NCBI GenBank assembly: GCA_934565425.1
Contig: CAKTHW010000037.1
Location: 1 to 13,736, forward strand
DNA from: an uncultured Oscillospiraceae bacterium
GTDB lineage: Bacteria > Bacillota > Clostridia > Oscillospirales > Oscillospiraceae
Reading direction: 5' to 3'
Length of the DNA: 13,736 nucleotides
The notes under the pieces were generated by a model. That model did no database searches and was not told the origin of the DNA. It was given only the letters and a program-made list of their open reading frames with translations. Below are positions 1 to 4,352 of the stretch, piece after piece. Position 1 is the first letter of the stretch, and every line of letters starts with the position of its first letter. The position numbers and the translations under genes are program-made.

Positions 1-850
1 TGCCGGAGGAGACCGCTGCGCCGTCCATGGTCAGCTTGAAGATGCAGGTGGCGATGGGGCCGGTGATGGCGGAAGCCAGCGTGGGGGGGATCCAGATGCG
101 GGGATTCTTGACGATGTTGCCCATCTGGAGCATGGAGGTGCCCAGACCCTGGCTGATGATGCCGCCCCAACGGTTTTCCCGGAAGGACATGACGGCGAAG
201 CCCACCATCTGTGCGCAGCAGCCTGCCACAGCAGCGCCGCCGGCCAGACCGGTCAGACCCAGGGCTGCGCAGATGGCTGCGGAGGAGATGGGCAGGGTCA
301 AAGCGATGCCCACGATGACGGAGACCAGGATACCCATCAGGAAGGGCTGCAACTCGGTAGCCCACATGATGACCTGACCCACGGAGATGGCGGCTGCACC
401 GATGGGCGGTGCGATGGCGTAGCTCAAGCCCACGCCCACTAAGATGGTGACGGCCGGCGTGACCAGGATGTCAATTTTCGTCTCCTTGGAGACCGCTTTG
501 CCCAGCTCTGCTGCGATGACGGCGATGACCAGGACGGCCAAGGGGCCGCCTGCCCCGCCCAATTCGTTGGCGGAGAAGCCTACCGTGATCAGCGAGAACA
601 GAACCAACGGATCTGCCTGAAGGGCGAAGCCGATGGCGCAGGCCATAGCGGGACCTGCCATCTGAGAGGCGTAGGTGCCGATGTTGACCAGGAACTCGAT
701 ACCGGCCTGCTGGCCGATGGTTTTGATGATGGTACCGATGAGCAGGGAACAGAACAGACCTTGCGCCATTGCGCCCAGGGCGTCCACCCCGTACCGCTTA
801 GCGGAGACCTCAATGTTCTTCCGCTTGCAGAATTCTTTTACCTTAGACAA
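1..850 (-). CDS. PTS system EIIC-type membrane protein, PfoR-like (PTS_EIIC_2 family), 3' end cut by the window
   Basis: My translation from 850 gives 283 codons without a stop before the window edge; the family is usually about 340-350 aa, so roughly the last 60 residues are missing. The protein is strongly hydrophobic, with many Gly/Ala-rich membrane segments. Family hallmarks I recognise are the TPAVTILVG segment, the LTLPISSAA segment, CCAQMVGFAV-SFREN, QGLGTSMLQ and NPRIWIPPTLASAI. These mark the EIIC-like family that includes Clostridium perfringens PfoR. No EIIA or EIIB domain or gene is visible, so sugar phosphotransfer is unproven and the substrate is unknown. The start is TTG at 848-850, chosen because GGGAG lies about 9 nt upstream and the GTG further upstream runs into a stop after five codons. 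It lies downstream of niaR on the same strand but has its own strong promoter with a NiaR-like dyad, so niacin-linked transport is an inference worth testing. Confidence 0.85.
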   Translation of the reverse strand, partial: MSKVKEFCKRKNIEVSAKRYGVDALGAMAQGLFCSLLIGTIIKTIGQQAGIEFLVNIGTYASQMAGPAMACAIGFALQADPLVLFSLITVGFSANELGGAGGPLAVLVIAVIAAELGKAVSKETKIDILVTPAVTILVGVGLSYAIAPPIGAAAISVGQVIMWATELQPFLMGILVSVIVGIALTLPISSAAICAALGLTGLAGGAAVAGCCAQMVGFAVMSFRENRWGGIISQGLGTSMLQMGNIVKNPRIWIPPTLASAITGPIATCIFKLTMDGAAVSSG

Positions 851-904
851 ACTTTCTCACTCCCTCTGTCTGACGTTTCTGGTGTCGTGTTGTCACGTTA
901 CAGG

Positions 905-914
905 TGTCATGACA
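905..914. promoter_or_regulatory. Candidate NiaR operator at the PfoR-like gene
   Basis: TGTCATGACA is a perfect 10-bp palindrome sitting at about +3 to +12 of the predicted transcript, where a bound repressor would block initiation or clearance. The flanks extend the symmetry partly (ACA at 901-903 region against TTTTGT at 915-919). A near-identical dyad (TGTCTTGACA read on the minus strand) overlaps the -35 of niaR. Assignment to NiaR rests on the shared motif and adjacency; I did not match it to a published matrix. Confidence 0.55.
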
Positions 915-923
915 TTTTGTATT

Positions 924-951
924 ATTATAATACGCATTTTCAATTTGTCAA
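924..951 (-). promoter_or_regulatory. Sigma-A promoter of the PfoR-like gene
   Basis: On the minus strand, TTGACA (946-951) is followed by a 16-bp spacer and TATAAT (924-929), both hexamers at consensus. Transcription should start near 917, about 67 nt before the TTG start codon. The promoter lies between niaR and the PfoR-like gene, so the latter can be expressed without niaR. Confidence 0.85.
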
Positions 952-980
952 GGTTTTTTCCGGAATTCATCGGCTTCGAC

Positions 981-1496
981 TCAATTTTTCACCAAAAGCC
1001 CCTCGCGATCCAGCTCCTCCTGGACCCGCTGGAAGGCTGCCTCGTCGGGGCAGCGGAGGGTGTGCAGGTGGATGCCGTCGGTGAGCTCGGAGAGGACGTG
1101 GGCTTTGTCCTGGGCGACGGATTCCAGGAACTGGCTCACGTCATAGCGGGTGCTCAGCTGGAGCTGTCCCGCCAGTTGGCCATAGACCGGGTGCTCCACG
1201 ATGACGTCCAGGACACAGCAGCCGTGATCGACGCAAATGTTCAGCTCCTGAGCCATCCGCTCCATCCCCCGATGCTTGCACACGATGCGGCGCACCACGC
1301 CGCCCCGCTCCCGTGCCAGGACGTAACCCTTGGGGGTGGCGGAGATGTCTGCGCCGCCGGCGCGGAGGAGGGCAATGTCCCCGACGATGATCTGTCTGCT
1401 GACGTTGAACTGTTTGGCCAGAGTGGACGCGCTGACGGGTTTTTCTTCCGCCTTTAAAACCTCCATGATGGCATTTCTTCTGGACTGGGCATTCAT
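981..1496 (-). CDS. niaR: NiaR niacin-responsive transcriptional repressor (YrxA/NadR type; HTH plus 3H domain)
   Basis: 171 aa. Residues about 5-50 form an HTH_11 winged helix (STLAKQFNVSRQIIVGDIALLR); residues about 65-171 form the 3H ligand domain with conserved histidines at H75 (CKH), H91 (DHGCC), H102 (EHPVYG), H133 and the HLH pair H143/H145. In the family the 3H domain binds a metal and nicotinate, and the repressor controls NAD synthesis and niacin uptake genes. The start at 1496 is set by AAAGGAGG about 8 nt upstream; the reading frame stays open to 1778, but that extension would translate through the promoter and has no family similarity. The promoter carries a dyad overlapping the -35, suggesting autoregulation. 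The downstream PfoR-like gene is the likely local target. Length and domain order match the family, so I am confident. Confidence 0.93.
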   Translation of the reverse strand: MNAQSRRNAIMEVLKAEEKPVSASTLAKQFNVSRQIIVGDIALLRAGGADISATPKGYVLARERGGVVRRIVCKHRGMERMAQELNICVDHGCCVLDVIVEHPVYGQLAGQLQLSTRYDVSQFLESVAQDKAHVLSELTDGIHLHTLRCPDEAAFQRVQEELDREGLLVKN

Positions 1497-1535
1497 GTTT
1501 TCGTCCTCCTTTGGTTCGTTTTTTCTCATTGTCTC

Positions 1536-1570
1536 ATTATAGCCATATGTTTTGAAACCTGTCAAGACAT
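1536..1570 (-). promoter_or_regulatory. niaR promoter with overlapping NiaR-like dyad
   Basis: On the minus strand TTGACA (1560-1565), an 18-bp spacer and TATAAT (1536-1541). The -35 is embedded in the dyad TGTCTTGACA (1560-1569), which shares ATGTC(A/T)TGACA with the site at 905-914. A repressor bound here would mask the -35, which suggests negative autoregulation. Confidence 0.75.
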
Positions 1571-1585
1571 ATTCTTTTCCACCGG

Positions 1586-1613
1586 AAAAAACAACAGGAC
1601 GACCTGTTGTTTT
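1586..1613. terminator. Intrinsic terminator, likely bidirectional, between niaR and the toxin cluster
   Basis: Perfect 11-bp stem AAAACAACAGG (1588-1598) and CCTGTTGTTTT (1603-1613) with loop ACGA. Read on the minus strand the stem ends in six U residues, so it would stop minus-strand transcription from the toxin cluster just before the niaR promoter; read on the plus strand it ends in four U residues. Confidence 0.75.
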
Positions 1614-1626
1614 CGGTTGGGACGGT

Positions 1627-1655
1627 TTGTGTTTTGTCAGATTTTGTGCTATCTT
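1627..1655 (+). promoter_or_regulatory. Promoter of toxin unit 1
   Basis: TTGTGT (1627-1632), 17-bp spacer, extended -10 TG-C-TATCTT (-10 at 1650-1655). The predicted start near 1662-1663 coincides with the conserved GGCGCTGCC. The -35 is weaker than in units 2 and 3. Confidence 0.6.
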
Positions 1656-1662
1656 AATGGTT

Positions 1663-1751
1663 GGCGCTGCCAGTAACGGTAGGCGGTCAGCCCTCTGTCT
1701 CAGGGGGTGACGCTTCTTGCCCCCTGTTCGTTGTGAAAAGGGGGCTGTCCA
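1663..1751 (+). promoter_or_regulatory. Toxin 1 leader: 5' hairpin and Shine-Dalgarno switch
   Basis: The 89-nt leader begins with GGCGCTGCC, which can fold on GGTAGGCG around the loop AGTAAC. Further on are three mutually exclusive tracts: AGGGGG (1702-1707), CCCCCT (1720-1725) and AGGGGG (1739-1744). The last is the ribosome binding site, 7 nt before the ATG. If the first and second pair, the site is free; if the second and third pair, it is hidden. The folds are inferred by eye. Confidence 0.6.
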
Positions 1752-1838
1752 ATGGTTACTTATTCCGATCTGATCCAAATCGGCATCTTAGTCGTTGGCA
1801 TTATCAGCCTGTTCATTCAGGCCAGTAAAAAGAAGTAA
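1752..1838 (+). CDS. Holin-like type I toxin peptide, copy 1 (28 aa)
   Basis: A 28-residue ORF starts MVTYSDLIQIG, continues with a hydrophobic stretch of about 17 residues (IGILVVGIISLFIQ) and ends in KKK: one predicted transmembrane helix with a basic C-terminal tail. This is the layout of the small 'putative holin-like toxin' peptides of Bacillota, which act at the membrane and are held down by antisense RNA. AAGGGGG sits 7 nt upstream of the ATG. Evidence that it is real: three copies keep start, length and sequence, with copy 3 identical in protein and copy 2 differing at only two residues (V2I and S25N) despite synonymous base changes. The final codons and stop lie inside the antisense terminator stem. 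Toxicity is inferred from family and architecture only. Confidence 0.82.
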   Translation: MVTYSDLIQIGILVVGIISLFIQASKKK

Positions 1839-1918
1839 TCGCCGTTACCCTAGCAAAGTTCGGCGATTACTTCAATGAACCAACAAGGGGTTGACCGTCT
1901 ACCGGCAGCGCCCTCTGT
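1826..1918 (-). ncRNA. Antisense antitoxin RNA 1, about 93 nt
   Basis: Predicted start near 1918, seven nt after a consensus -10. The RNA begins with GGGCGCTGCCGGTAGACGGT-like sequence, resembling the toxin mRNA 5' end. It ends in a perfect 13-bp stem (GAAGTAATCGCCG at 1832-1844 against 1861-1873) followed on the minus strand by TTTTT (1831-1827), a textbook intrinsic terminator. Its last 13 nt are complementary to the toxin's final codons and stop, and the rest to the toxin mRNA 3' region. It contains no obvious coding potential. Confidence 0.82.
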
Positions 1919-1924
1919 ACCTTT

Positions 1925-1953
1925 AGTATACTGAATCCCTCCAAAGTTGTCAA
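1925..1953 (-). promoter_or_regulatory. Promoter of antisense RNA 1
   Basis: TTGACA (1948-1953), exactly 17-bp spacer, TATACT (1925-1930). It is much closer to consensus than the sense promoter, as expected when antitoxin RNA must be in excess. Confidence 0.85.
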
Positions 1954-1976
1954 CCGTACGCCTTTGTTCCGTCCGG

Positions 1977-2005
1977 TTGCTTTTTGTCAAATCTTGTGCT
2001 ATCCT
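1977..2005 (+). promoter_or_regulatory. Promoter of toxin unit 2
   Basis: TTGCTT (1977-1982), 17-bp spacer, extended -10 TG-C-TATCCT (-10 at 2000-2005); predicted start near 2012 at GGCGCTGCC. It lies back to back with the antisense 1 promoter, 23 bp apart. Confidence 0.65.
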
Positions 2006-2011
2006 ATCCTC

Positions 2012-2100
2012 GGCGCTGCCAGTAACGGTAGGCGGTTGGCCCTCTCTCGAAGGGGGCAGCTTCTTGCCCCCTTCTCTCTCGTGGAAAGGGGGGCTGCCCG
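2012..2100 (+). promoter_or_regulatory. Toxin 2 leader: 5' hairpin and Shine-Dalgarno switch
   Basis: Also 89 nt. The switch tracts are AAGGGGG (2050-2056), CCCCCTT (2067-2073) and AAGGGGGG (2086-2093, the ribosome binding site, 7 nt before ATG). The first hairpin can also form as GGGGGCA (2052-2058) with TGCCCCC (2065-2071). Bases around the tracts differ from units 1 and 3, but the pairing options remain. Confidence 0.6.
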
Positions 2101-2187
2101 ATGATTACTTATTCCGATCTCATCCAGATTGGCATTCTGGTCGTTGGCATTATCAGCCTGTTTATCCAGGCCAATAAAAAGAAGTAA
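2101..2187 (+). CDS. Holin-like type I toxin peptide, copy 2 (28 aa)
   Basis: Same 28-residue layout as copy 1: MITYSDLIQIG, one hydrophobic helix, ANKKK end. It differs from copies 1 and 3 only at V2I and S25N, although several codons differ synonymously (ctc/ctg, cag/caa, att/atc, ctg/tta), which indicates selection on the peptide. Start fixed by AAGGGGGG 7 nt upstream. Its stop codon overlaps the stem of the convergent antisense terminator. Function as a membrane-acting toxin is inferred. Confidence 0.82.
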   Translation: MITYSDLIQIGILVVGIISLFIQANKKK

Positions 2188-2263
2188 CCGCCCCAGAGCC
2201 AAAAAGGTGCGGTTACTTCATTAACCTAACTTTGGGCTAACCGTCTATCGGCAGCGCCCTTGT
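2175..2263 (-). ncRNA. Antisense antitoxin RNA 2, about 89 nt
   Basis: Predicted start near 2263. The terminator has an 11-bp stem (GAAGTAACCGC at 2181-2191 with 2209-2219) followed on the minus strand by TTTTT (2180-2176). Compared with unit 1, the stem carries paired substitutions (a T:A pair became C:G) while the loop is unrelated, which shows that the pairing rather than the sequence is kept. Confidence 0.82.
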
Positions 2264-2269
2264 ATTTCT

Positions 2270-2298
2270 AGTATACTGAATCCATCCAAAATTGTCAA
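2270..2298 (-). promoter_or_regulatory. Promoter of antisense RNA 2
   Basis: TTGACA (2293-2298), 17-bp spacer, TATACT (2270-2275). Same hexamers and spacing as the promoters of antisense RNAs 1 and 3. Confidence 0.85.
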
Positions 2299-2321
2299 CC
2301 GTACGCCTTTGTTCCGTCCGG

Positions 2322-2350
2322 TTGCTTTTTGTCAAATCTTGTGTTATCCT
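2322..2350 (+). promoter_or_regulatory. Promoter of toxin unit 3
   Basis: TTGCTT (2322-2327), 17-bp spacer, extended -10 TG-T-TATCCT (-10 at 2345-2350); predicted start near 2357 at GGCGCTGCC. Confidence 0.65.
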
Positions 2351-2356
2351 ATCCTC

Positions 2357-2445
2357 GGCGCTGCCAGTAACGGTAGGCGGTTGGCCCTCTGTCTCAGGGG
2401 GTGACACTTCTTGCCCCCTGTTCATTGCGAAAGGGGGGCTGTCCA
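2357..2445 (+). promoter_or_regulatory. Toxin 3 leader: 5' hairpin and Shine-Dalgarno switch
   Basis: Again 89 nt from predicted start to ATG. Switch tracts: AGGGGG (2396-2401), CCCCCT (2414-2419) and AAGGGGGG (2431-2438, ribosome binding site, 7 nt before ATG). The first part matches unit 2 and the rest matches unit 1, suggesting recombination between copies. Confidence 0.6.
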
Positions 2446-2532
2446 ATGGTTACTTATTCCGATCTGATCCAAATCGGCATCTTAGTCGTTGGTATTATCA
2501 GCCTGTTTATCCAGGCCAGTAAAAAGAAGTAA
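2446..2532 (+). CDS. Holin-like type I toxin peptide, copy 3 (28 aa)
   Basis: Protein identical to copy 1 (MVTYSDLIQIG, hydrophobic helix, ASKKK), with a few synonymous differences (ggt for ggc, ttt atc for ttc att). One predicted transmembrane helix, N-terminal YSD and a basic tail, as in holin-like type I toxins. AAGGGGGG lies 7 nt upstream. The stop overlaps the antisense terminator stem. Near-identity with copy 1 across a more diverged copy 2 suggests gene conversion or a duplication order other than simple neighbour copying. Confidence 0.82.
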   Translation: MVTYSDLIQIGILVVGIISLFIQASKKK

Positions 2533-2613
2533 TCGCCGCTACCCTCGCAAAGTTTCGGCGATCACTTCAAAGTCTTGGTAGAGGGTGAACCGTCTACCGG
2601 CAGCGCCCTTGGT
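2520..2613 (-). ncRNA. Antisense antitoxin RNA 3, about 94 nt
   Basis: Predicted start near 2613. Terminator stem 2526-2538 with 2556-2568, then TTTTT on the minus strand (2525-2521). Position 2531 opposite 2563 is A against C in a plus-strand RNA (mismatch) but U against G in the minus-strand RNA (wobble pair). The stem is therefore intact only in the antisense transcript, supporting this strand as the functional RNA. Confidence 0.82.
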
Positions 2614-2619
2614 ACTTCT

Positions 2620-2648
2620 AGTATACTAAATCCTGTCTCCTATGTCAA
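2620..2648 (-). promoter_or_regulatory. Promoter of antisense RNA 3
   Basis: TTGACA (2643-2648), 17-bp spacer, TATACT (2620-2625). The spacer has diverged from units 1 and 2, yet hexamers and spacing are unchanged. It starts 28 bp past the csoR-family stop codon. Confidence 0.82.
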
Positions 2649-2676
2649 CGGATTGCCTGTGCAGCGTTGGCATTTT

Positions 2677-3033
2677 TCATTTCATGAACTGGTCGATGGC
2701 TCGCTCCAAGTCCGCGATGGCCTGCAGGTTCCCCTCCTCCACGGCGTCCACGATGCAGTGGTCGATGTGGTCCTTCAGGATGACCTTGCCGGTGTTGGTC
2801 AGGGCGGAGCGGACGGCGGCCAGCTGGATGAGGACTTCGGAGCAGTCCTGGCCGTCCTCCACCATCTTCCGCACCCGTTCCAGGTGGCCGATGGCACGGG
2901 AAAGGCGGTTCAGGACCGCTTTGGTGTGGGCGTGGCTATGGGTGTGACCATGGCTGTGGGGATGGGGATGTTCGTGGTCGTGGCTGTGGGCGATGCCCGC
3001 TTCGTGGAGCCTTGCGTGTTCTTTCTCGTCCAT
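2677..3033 (-). CDS. CsoR/FrmR-family metal-sensing repressor with His-rich N-terminal tail
   Basis: 118 aa. Residues about 38-118 form the all-helical CsoR (DUF156) fold: LNRLSRAIGHLERVRKMVEDG, DCSEVLIQLAAVRSAL, LKDHIDHC. The ligand positions C64, H89 and C93 match the Cys-His-Cys Cu(I) triad of CsoR; RcnR-type Ni/Co sensors have His in place of the last Cys. The N-terminal tail has eleven histidines at every second residue from H16 to H36, an unusually regular metal-binding stretch that could deliver or buffer Cu, Ni, Co or Zn. Start set by AAAGGAGGT directly upstream. The family represses metal efflux or chaperone genes and often its own promoter. No metal pump is in the window, so its target lies elsewhere or beyond autoregulation is unknown. 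Promoter at 3064-3092; fliB ends 6 bp before it, so read-through is possible. Confidence 0.9.
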   Translation of the reverse strand: MDEKEHARLHEAGIAHSHDHEHPHPHSHGHTHSHAHTKAVLNRLSRAIGHLERVRKMVEDGQDCSEVLIQLAAVRSALTNTGKVILKDHIDHCIVDAVEEGNLQAIADLERAIDQFMK

Positions 3034-3063
3034 GGACGCACCTCCTTTTCTGGTAACTTCACT

Positions 3064-3092
3064 ACTTTACCGTGTTTTTTTACTCTTGTCAA
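3064..3092 (-). promoter_or_regulatory. Promoter of the CsoR-family gene
   Basis: TTGACA (3087-3092), 17-bp spacer, TAAAGT (3064-3069). A loose inverted repeat, GGTAA...TTACC with a 10-bp centre (3052-3071), overlaps the -10 and could be an autoregulatory operator; it is not the G/C-tract operator best known for CsoR, so that part is tentative. Confidence 0.7.
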
Positions 3093-3098
3093 TCCCTT

Positions 3099-4217
3099 TC
3101 ACAGACTGCACAGCAGGTCTTGGAGCAGGGCGTCCTCAAAGGCCTGGTCGAACAGCAGCGCTTCCTCCAGCCCCGCCCAATTTTCCTCGGAATACTCCAT
3201 CTGTTTGGAGTACAGTCCGGCCACCTGGATGCGGTCGGTTGCGGTGAACTGTCCCGTCTGCCAGAACCGTGTGGCGTCCAGCCAGGCGATCATCATGGTG
3301 CTCACCACTGCCAGACGCACGGGCGTGCGGCAATCGCCGGTGTAGACGCATTTCAAGAAGTAGCGGAAGAGGAAGTAGCTCATGAGCTGCTCATACTCCT
3401 GGGTGCGGTCCGCCATCGCTTCCACGAACCGCTGCCACAGGGCGAATATCTCTGGCTCCGGCTGCTGCAGCAGGGTTTTGCACTGCCCCAACAGCGCCGT
3501 CCAGGCGTCGTTGATAGGCTCGAAGGTCTCGAACCGGGTCACCCACTCCTGTAACAGGCTCACCGCCTGCCGGGTGTCCATGGGCACGGCGTCCGGTCGG
3601 CCCGGTTCGCTGTGGAACAGACGTTCCATCTCCTCCCACCGTTCCTCCTCCCAGATCCACTGGGCTTCCTGTGCCTCGATGAGCAGTTGGCACAGGCGCA
3701 GGTTGATGGGCACGGTGCGGTCGTGGAGCAGGTGGAAGAGGTAGTCGCGCAGGGCGGTCATCTGTGTCACCAGGGCTTCCTCTACCTCCTCCGGGTACTC
3801 CGGCTCCGCTGTGTCTGTGGCGTACAGGGTCAGCGGCTCCGTTTGGGCGAAGAGCAGCCGTGCCGCTTCCTCGCAGCACAGACCCAGGCCGGTCTCCCGG
3901 CGGGTGCCGAAGGTGTCGGTGAACAGGGGGTGGTCGTGACAGATCTGGCACAGCCCCTCCTTGCCCAAGCGCCGATAGATCTCGCACAGGTTCTCCCCGT
4001 TCAACATGGCGCAGCGCTCCCCGTTCATCCGGAAGCAGGGCGTCTCCCCCGGCTGGATGCTCTCCCGCACCCGCTGGCCAAAGGCACCAGGCAACGCCTG
4101 GTAACGGGCATAGCTGTCCGGGTCGATGTCGATCTCCCAGCCGATGCAGCAGTTGTCGCTGCACTGGGATGCCGTACATTGGAACGACTTCCAACAGGTG
4201 GGCTGATACAGTTTCAT
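3099..4217 (-). CDS. fliB: FliB-type Cys-cluster protein (flagellin lysine-N-methylase family)
   Basis: 372 aa from the chosen start. The N-terminal third carries a dense cysteine set: C8, C14, C19, C23, C24 (FQCTASQCSDNCCIGW), then C61, C69, C78, C90 and C93-HDHP. This matches the FliB family, related to YkgJ zinc- or iron-binding proteins and linked in Salmonella to methylation of flagellin lysines. The C-terminal two thirds is helical with YLFHLLHD and YFLFRYFLK segments. An ATG two codons upstream (4223) is possible, but GGGAG lies only 1 nt from it and 7 nt from the ATG at 4217, so I prefer 4217. No flagellar or chemotaxis gene is near, so the substrate may not be flagellin; many non-motile gut clostridia seem to carry such orphans. 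The family call is firm, the activity not. Confidence 0.82.
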   Translation of the reverse strand: MKLYQPTCWKSFQCTASQCSDNCCIGWEIDIDPDSYARYQALPGAFGQRVRESIQPGETPCFRMNGERCAMLNGENLCEIYRRLGKEGLCQICHDHPLFTDTFGTRRETGLGLCCEEAARLLFAQTEPLTLYATDTAEPEYPEEVEEALVTQMTALRDYLFHLLHDRTVPINLRLCQLLIEAQEAQWIWEEERWEEMERLFHSEPGRPDAVPMDTRQAVSLLQEWVTRFETFEPINDAWTALLGQCKTLLQQPEPEIFALWQRFVEAMADRTQEYEQLMSYFLFRYFLKCVYTGDCRTPVRLAVVSTMMIAWLDATRFWQTGQFTATDRIQVAGLYSKQMEYSEENWAGLEEALLFDQAFEDALLQDLLCSL

Positions 4218-4246
4218 GGTCATTCTCCCTTTCTATCTCTCCTGTC

Positions 4247-4255
4247 ATTATAACA
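4247..4255 (-). promoter_or_regulatory. Extended -10 promoter of fliB
   Basis: Minus strand TGT-TATAAT (consensus -10 at 4247-4252 with the TGn extension at 4253-4255). No good -35 lies 17 bp upstream (TTCCCT), as expected for an extended -10 promoter. It is divergent from the larB promoter. Confidence 0.7.
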
Positions 4256-4281
4256 CGATTTTTCTTTTCAGGGAACTCCCC

Positions 4282-4310
4282 TTGCATCCCCCGGAAAAAT
4301 TGAGTATACT
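4282..4310 (+). promoter_or_regulatory. Promoter of the larB-mtnA-aldolase operon
   Basis: TTGCAT (4282-4287), 17-bp spacer, TATACT (4305-4310); predicted start near 4317, leaving a short leader of about 36 nt. No SAM riboswitch or S-box-like structure fits in a leader this short, which is relevant because the operon holds methionine-salvage genes. Confidence 0.72.
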
Positions 4311-4352
4311 GGATTTATCGTACCATCCGACTGGGAAAAGGAGGGATTCTGG

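Larger units (their letters stand above)
1627..2648. repeat. Three tandem toxin/antisense units, period about 347 bp
   Basis: Unit 1 spans about 1627-1953, unit 2 about 1977-2298, unit 3 about 2322-2648. The toxin ATGs lie at 1752, 2101 and 2446, a spacing of 349 and 345 bp. The 1/2 and 2/3 junctions (TTGTCAACCGTACGCCTTTG and onward into GTTGCTTTTTGTCAAATCTT) are virtually identical, while the outer flanks of unit 1 and unit 3 differ, as expected for tandem duplication. Unit 2 differs from 1 and 3 in leader and terminator; units 1 and 3 encode identical peptides. Confidence 0.92.

Noticed and set aside
1497-1778. N-terminal extension of the niaR frame up to 1778
   Set aside because: It would translate the niaR promoter, terminator and toxin 1 leader; the ATG at 1496 has an ideal ribosome site and gives the family length.
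1663-1912. MITE-like transposable element with terminal inverted repeats
   Set aside because: The inverted repeats are short, lie at the two transcription starts, show no target-site duplication that I could find, and the copies are strictly tandem in one orientation.
1947-2522. Two 76-aa plus-strand and 67-70-aa minus-strand frames across the toxin units
   Set aside because: Their likeness to each other comes from the DNA repeat; they run through promoters and terminators, have no ribosome sites, and conflict with the conserved 28-aa frames.
1627-2648. CRISPR array or minisatellite
   Set aside because: The period of about 347 bp, coding content and paired promoters rule out a CRISPR array; the copies are functional-looking gene units.
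4311-4352. SAM-type riboswitch upstream of the mtnA operon
   Set aside because: The leader is about 36 nt from the predicted start, too short for an S-box or other known SAM riboswitch, and shows no terminator.
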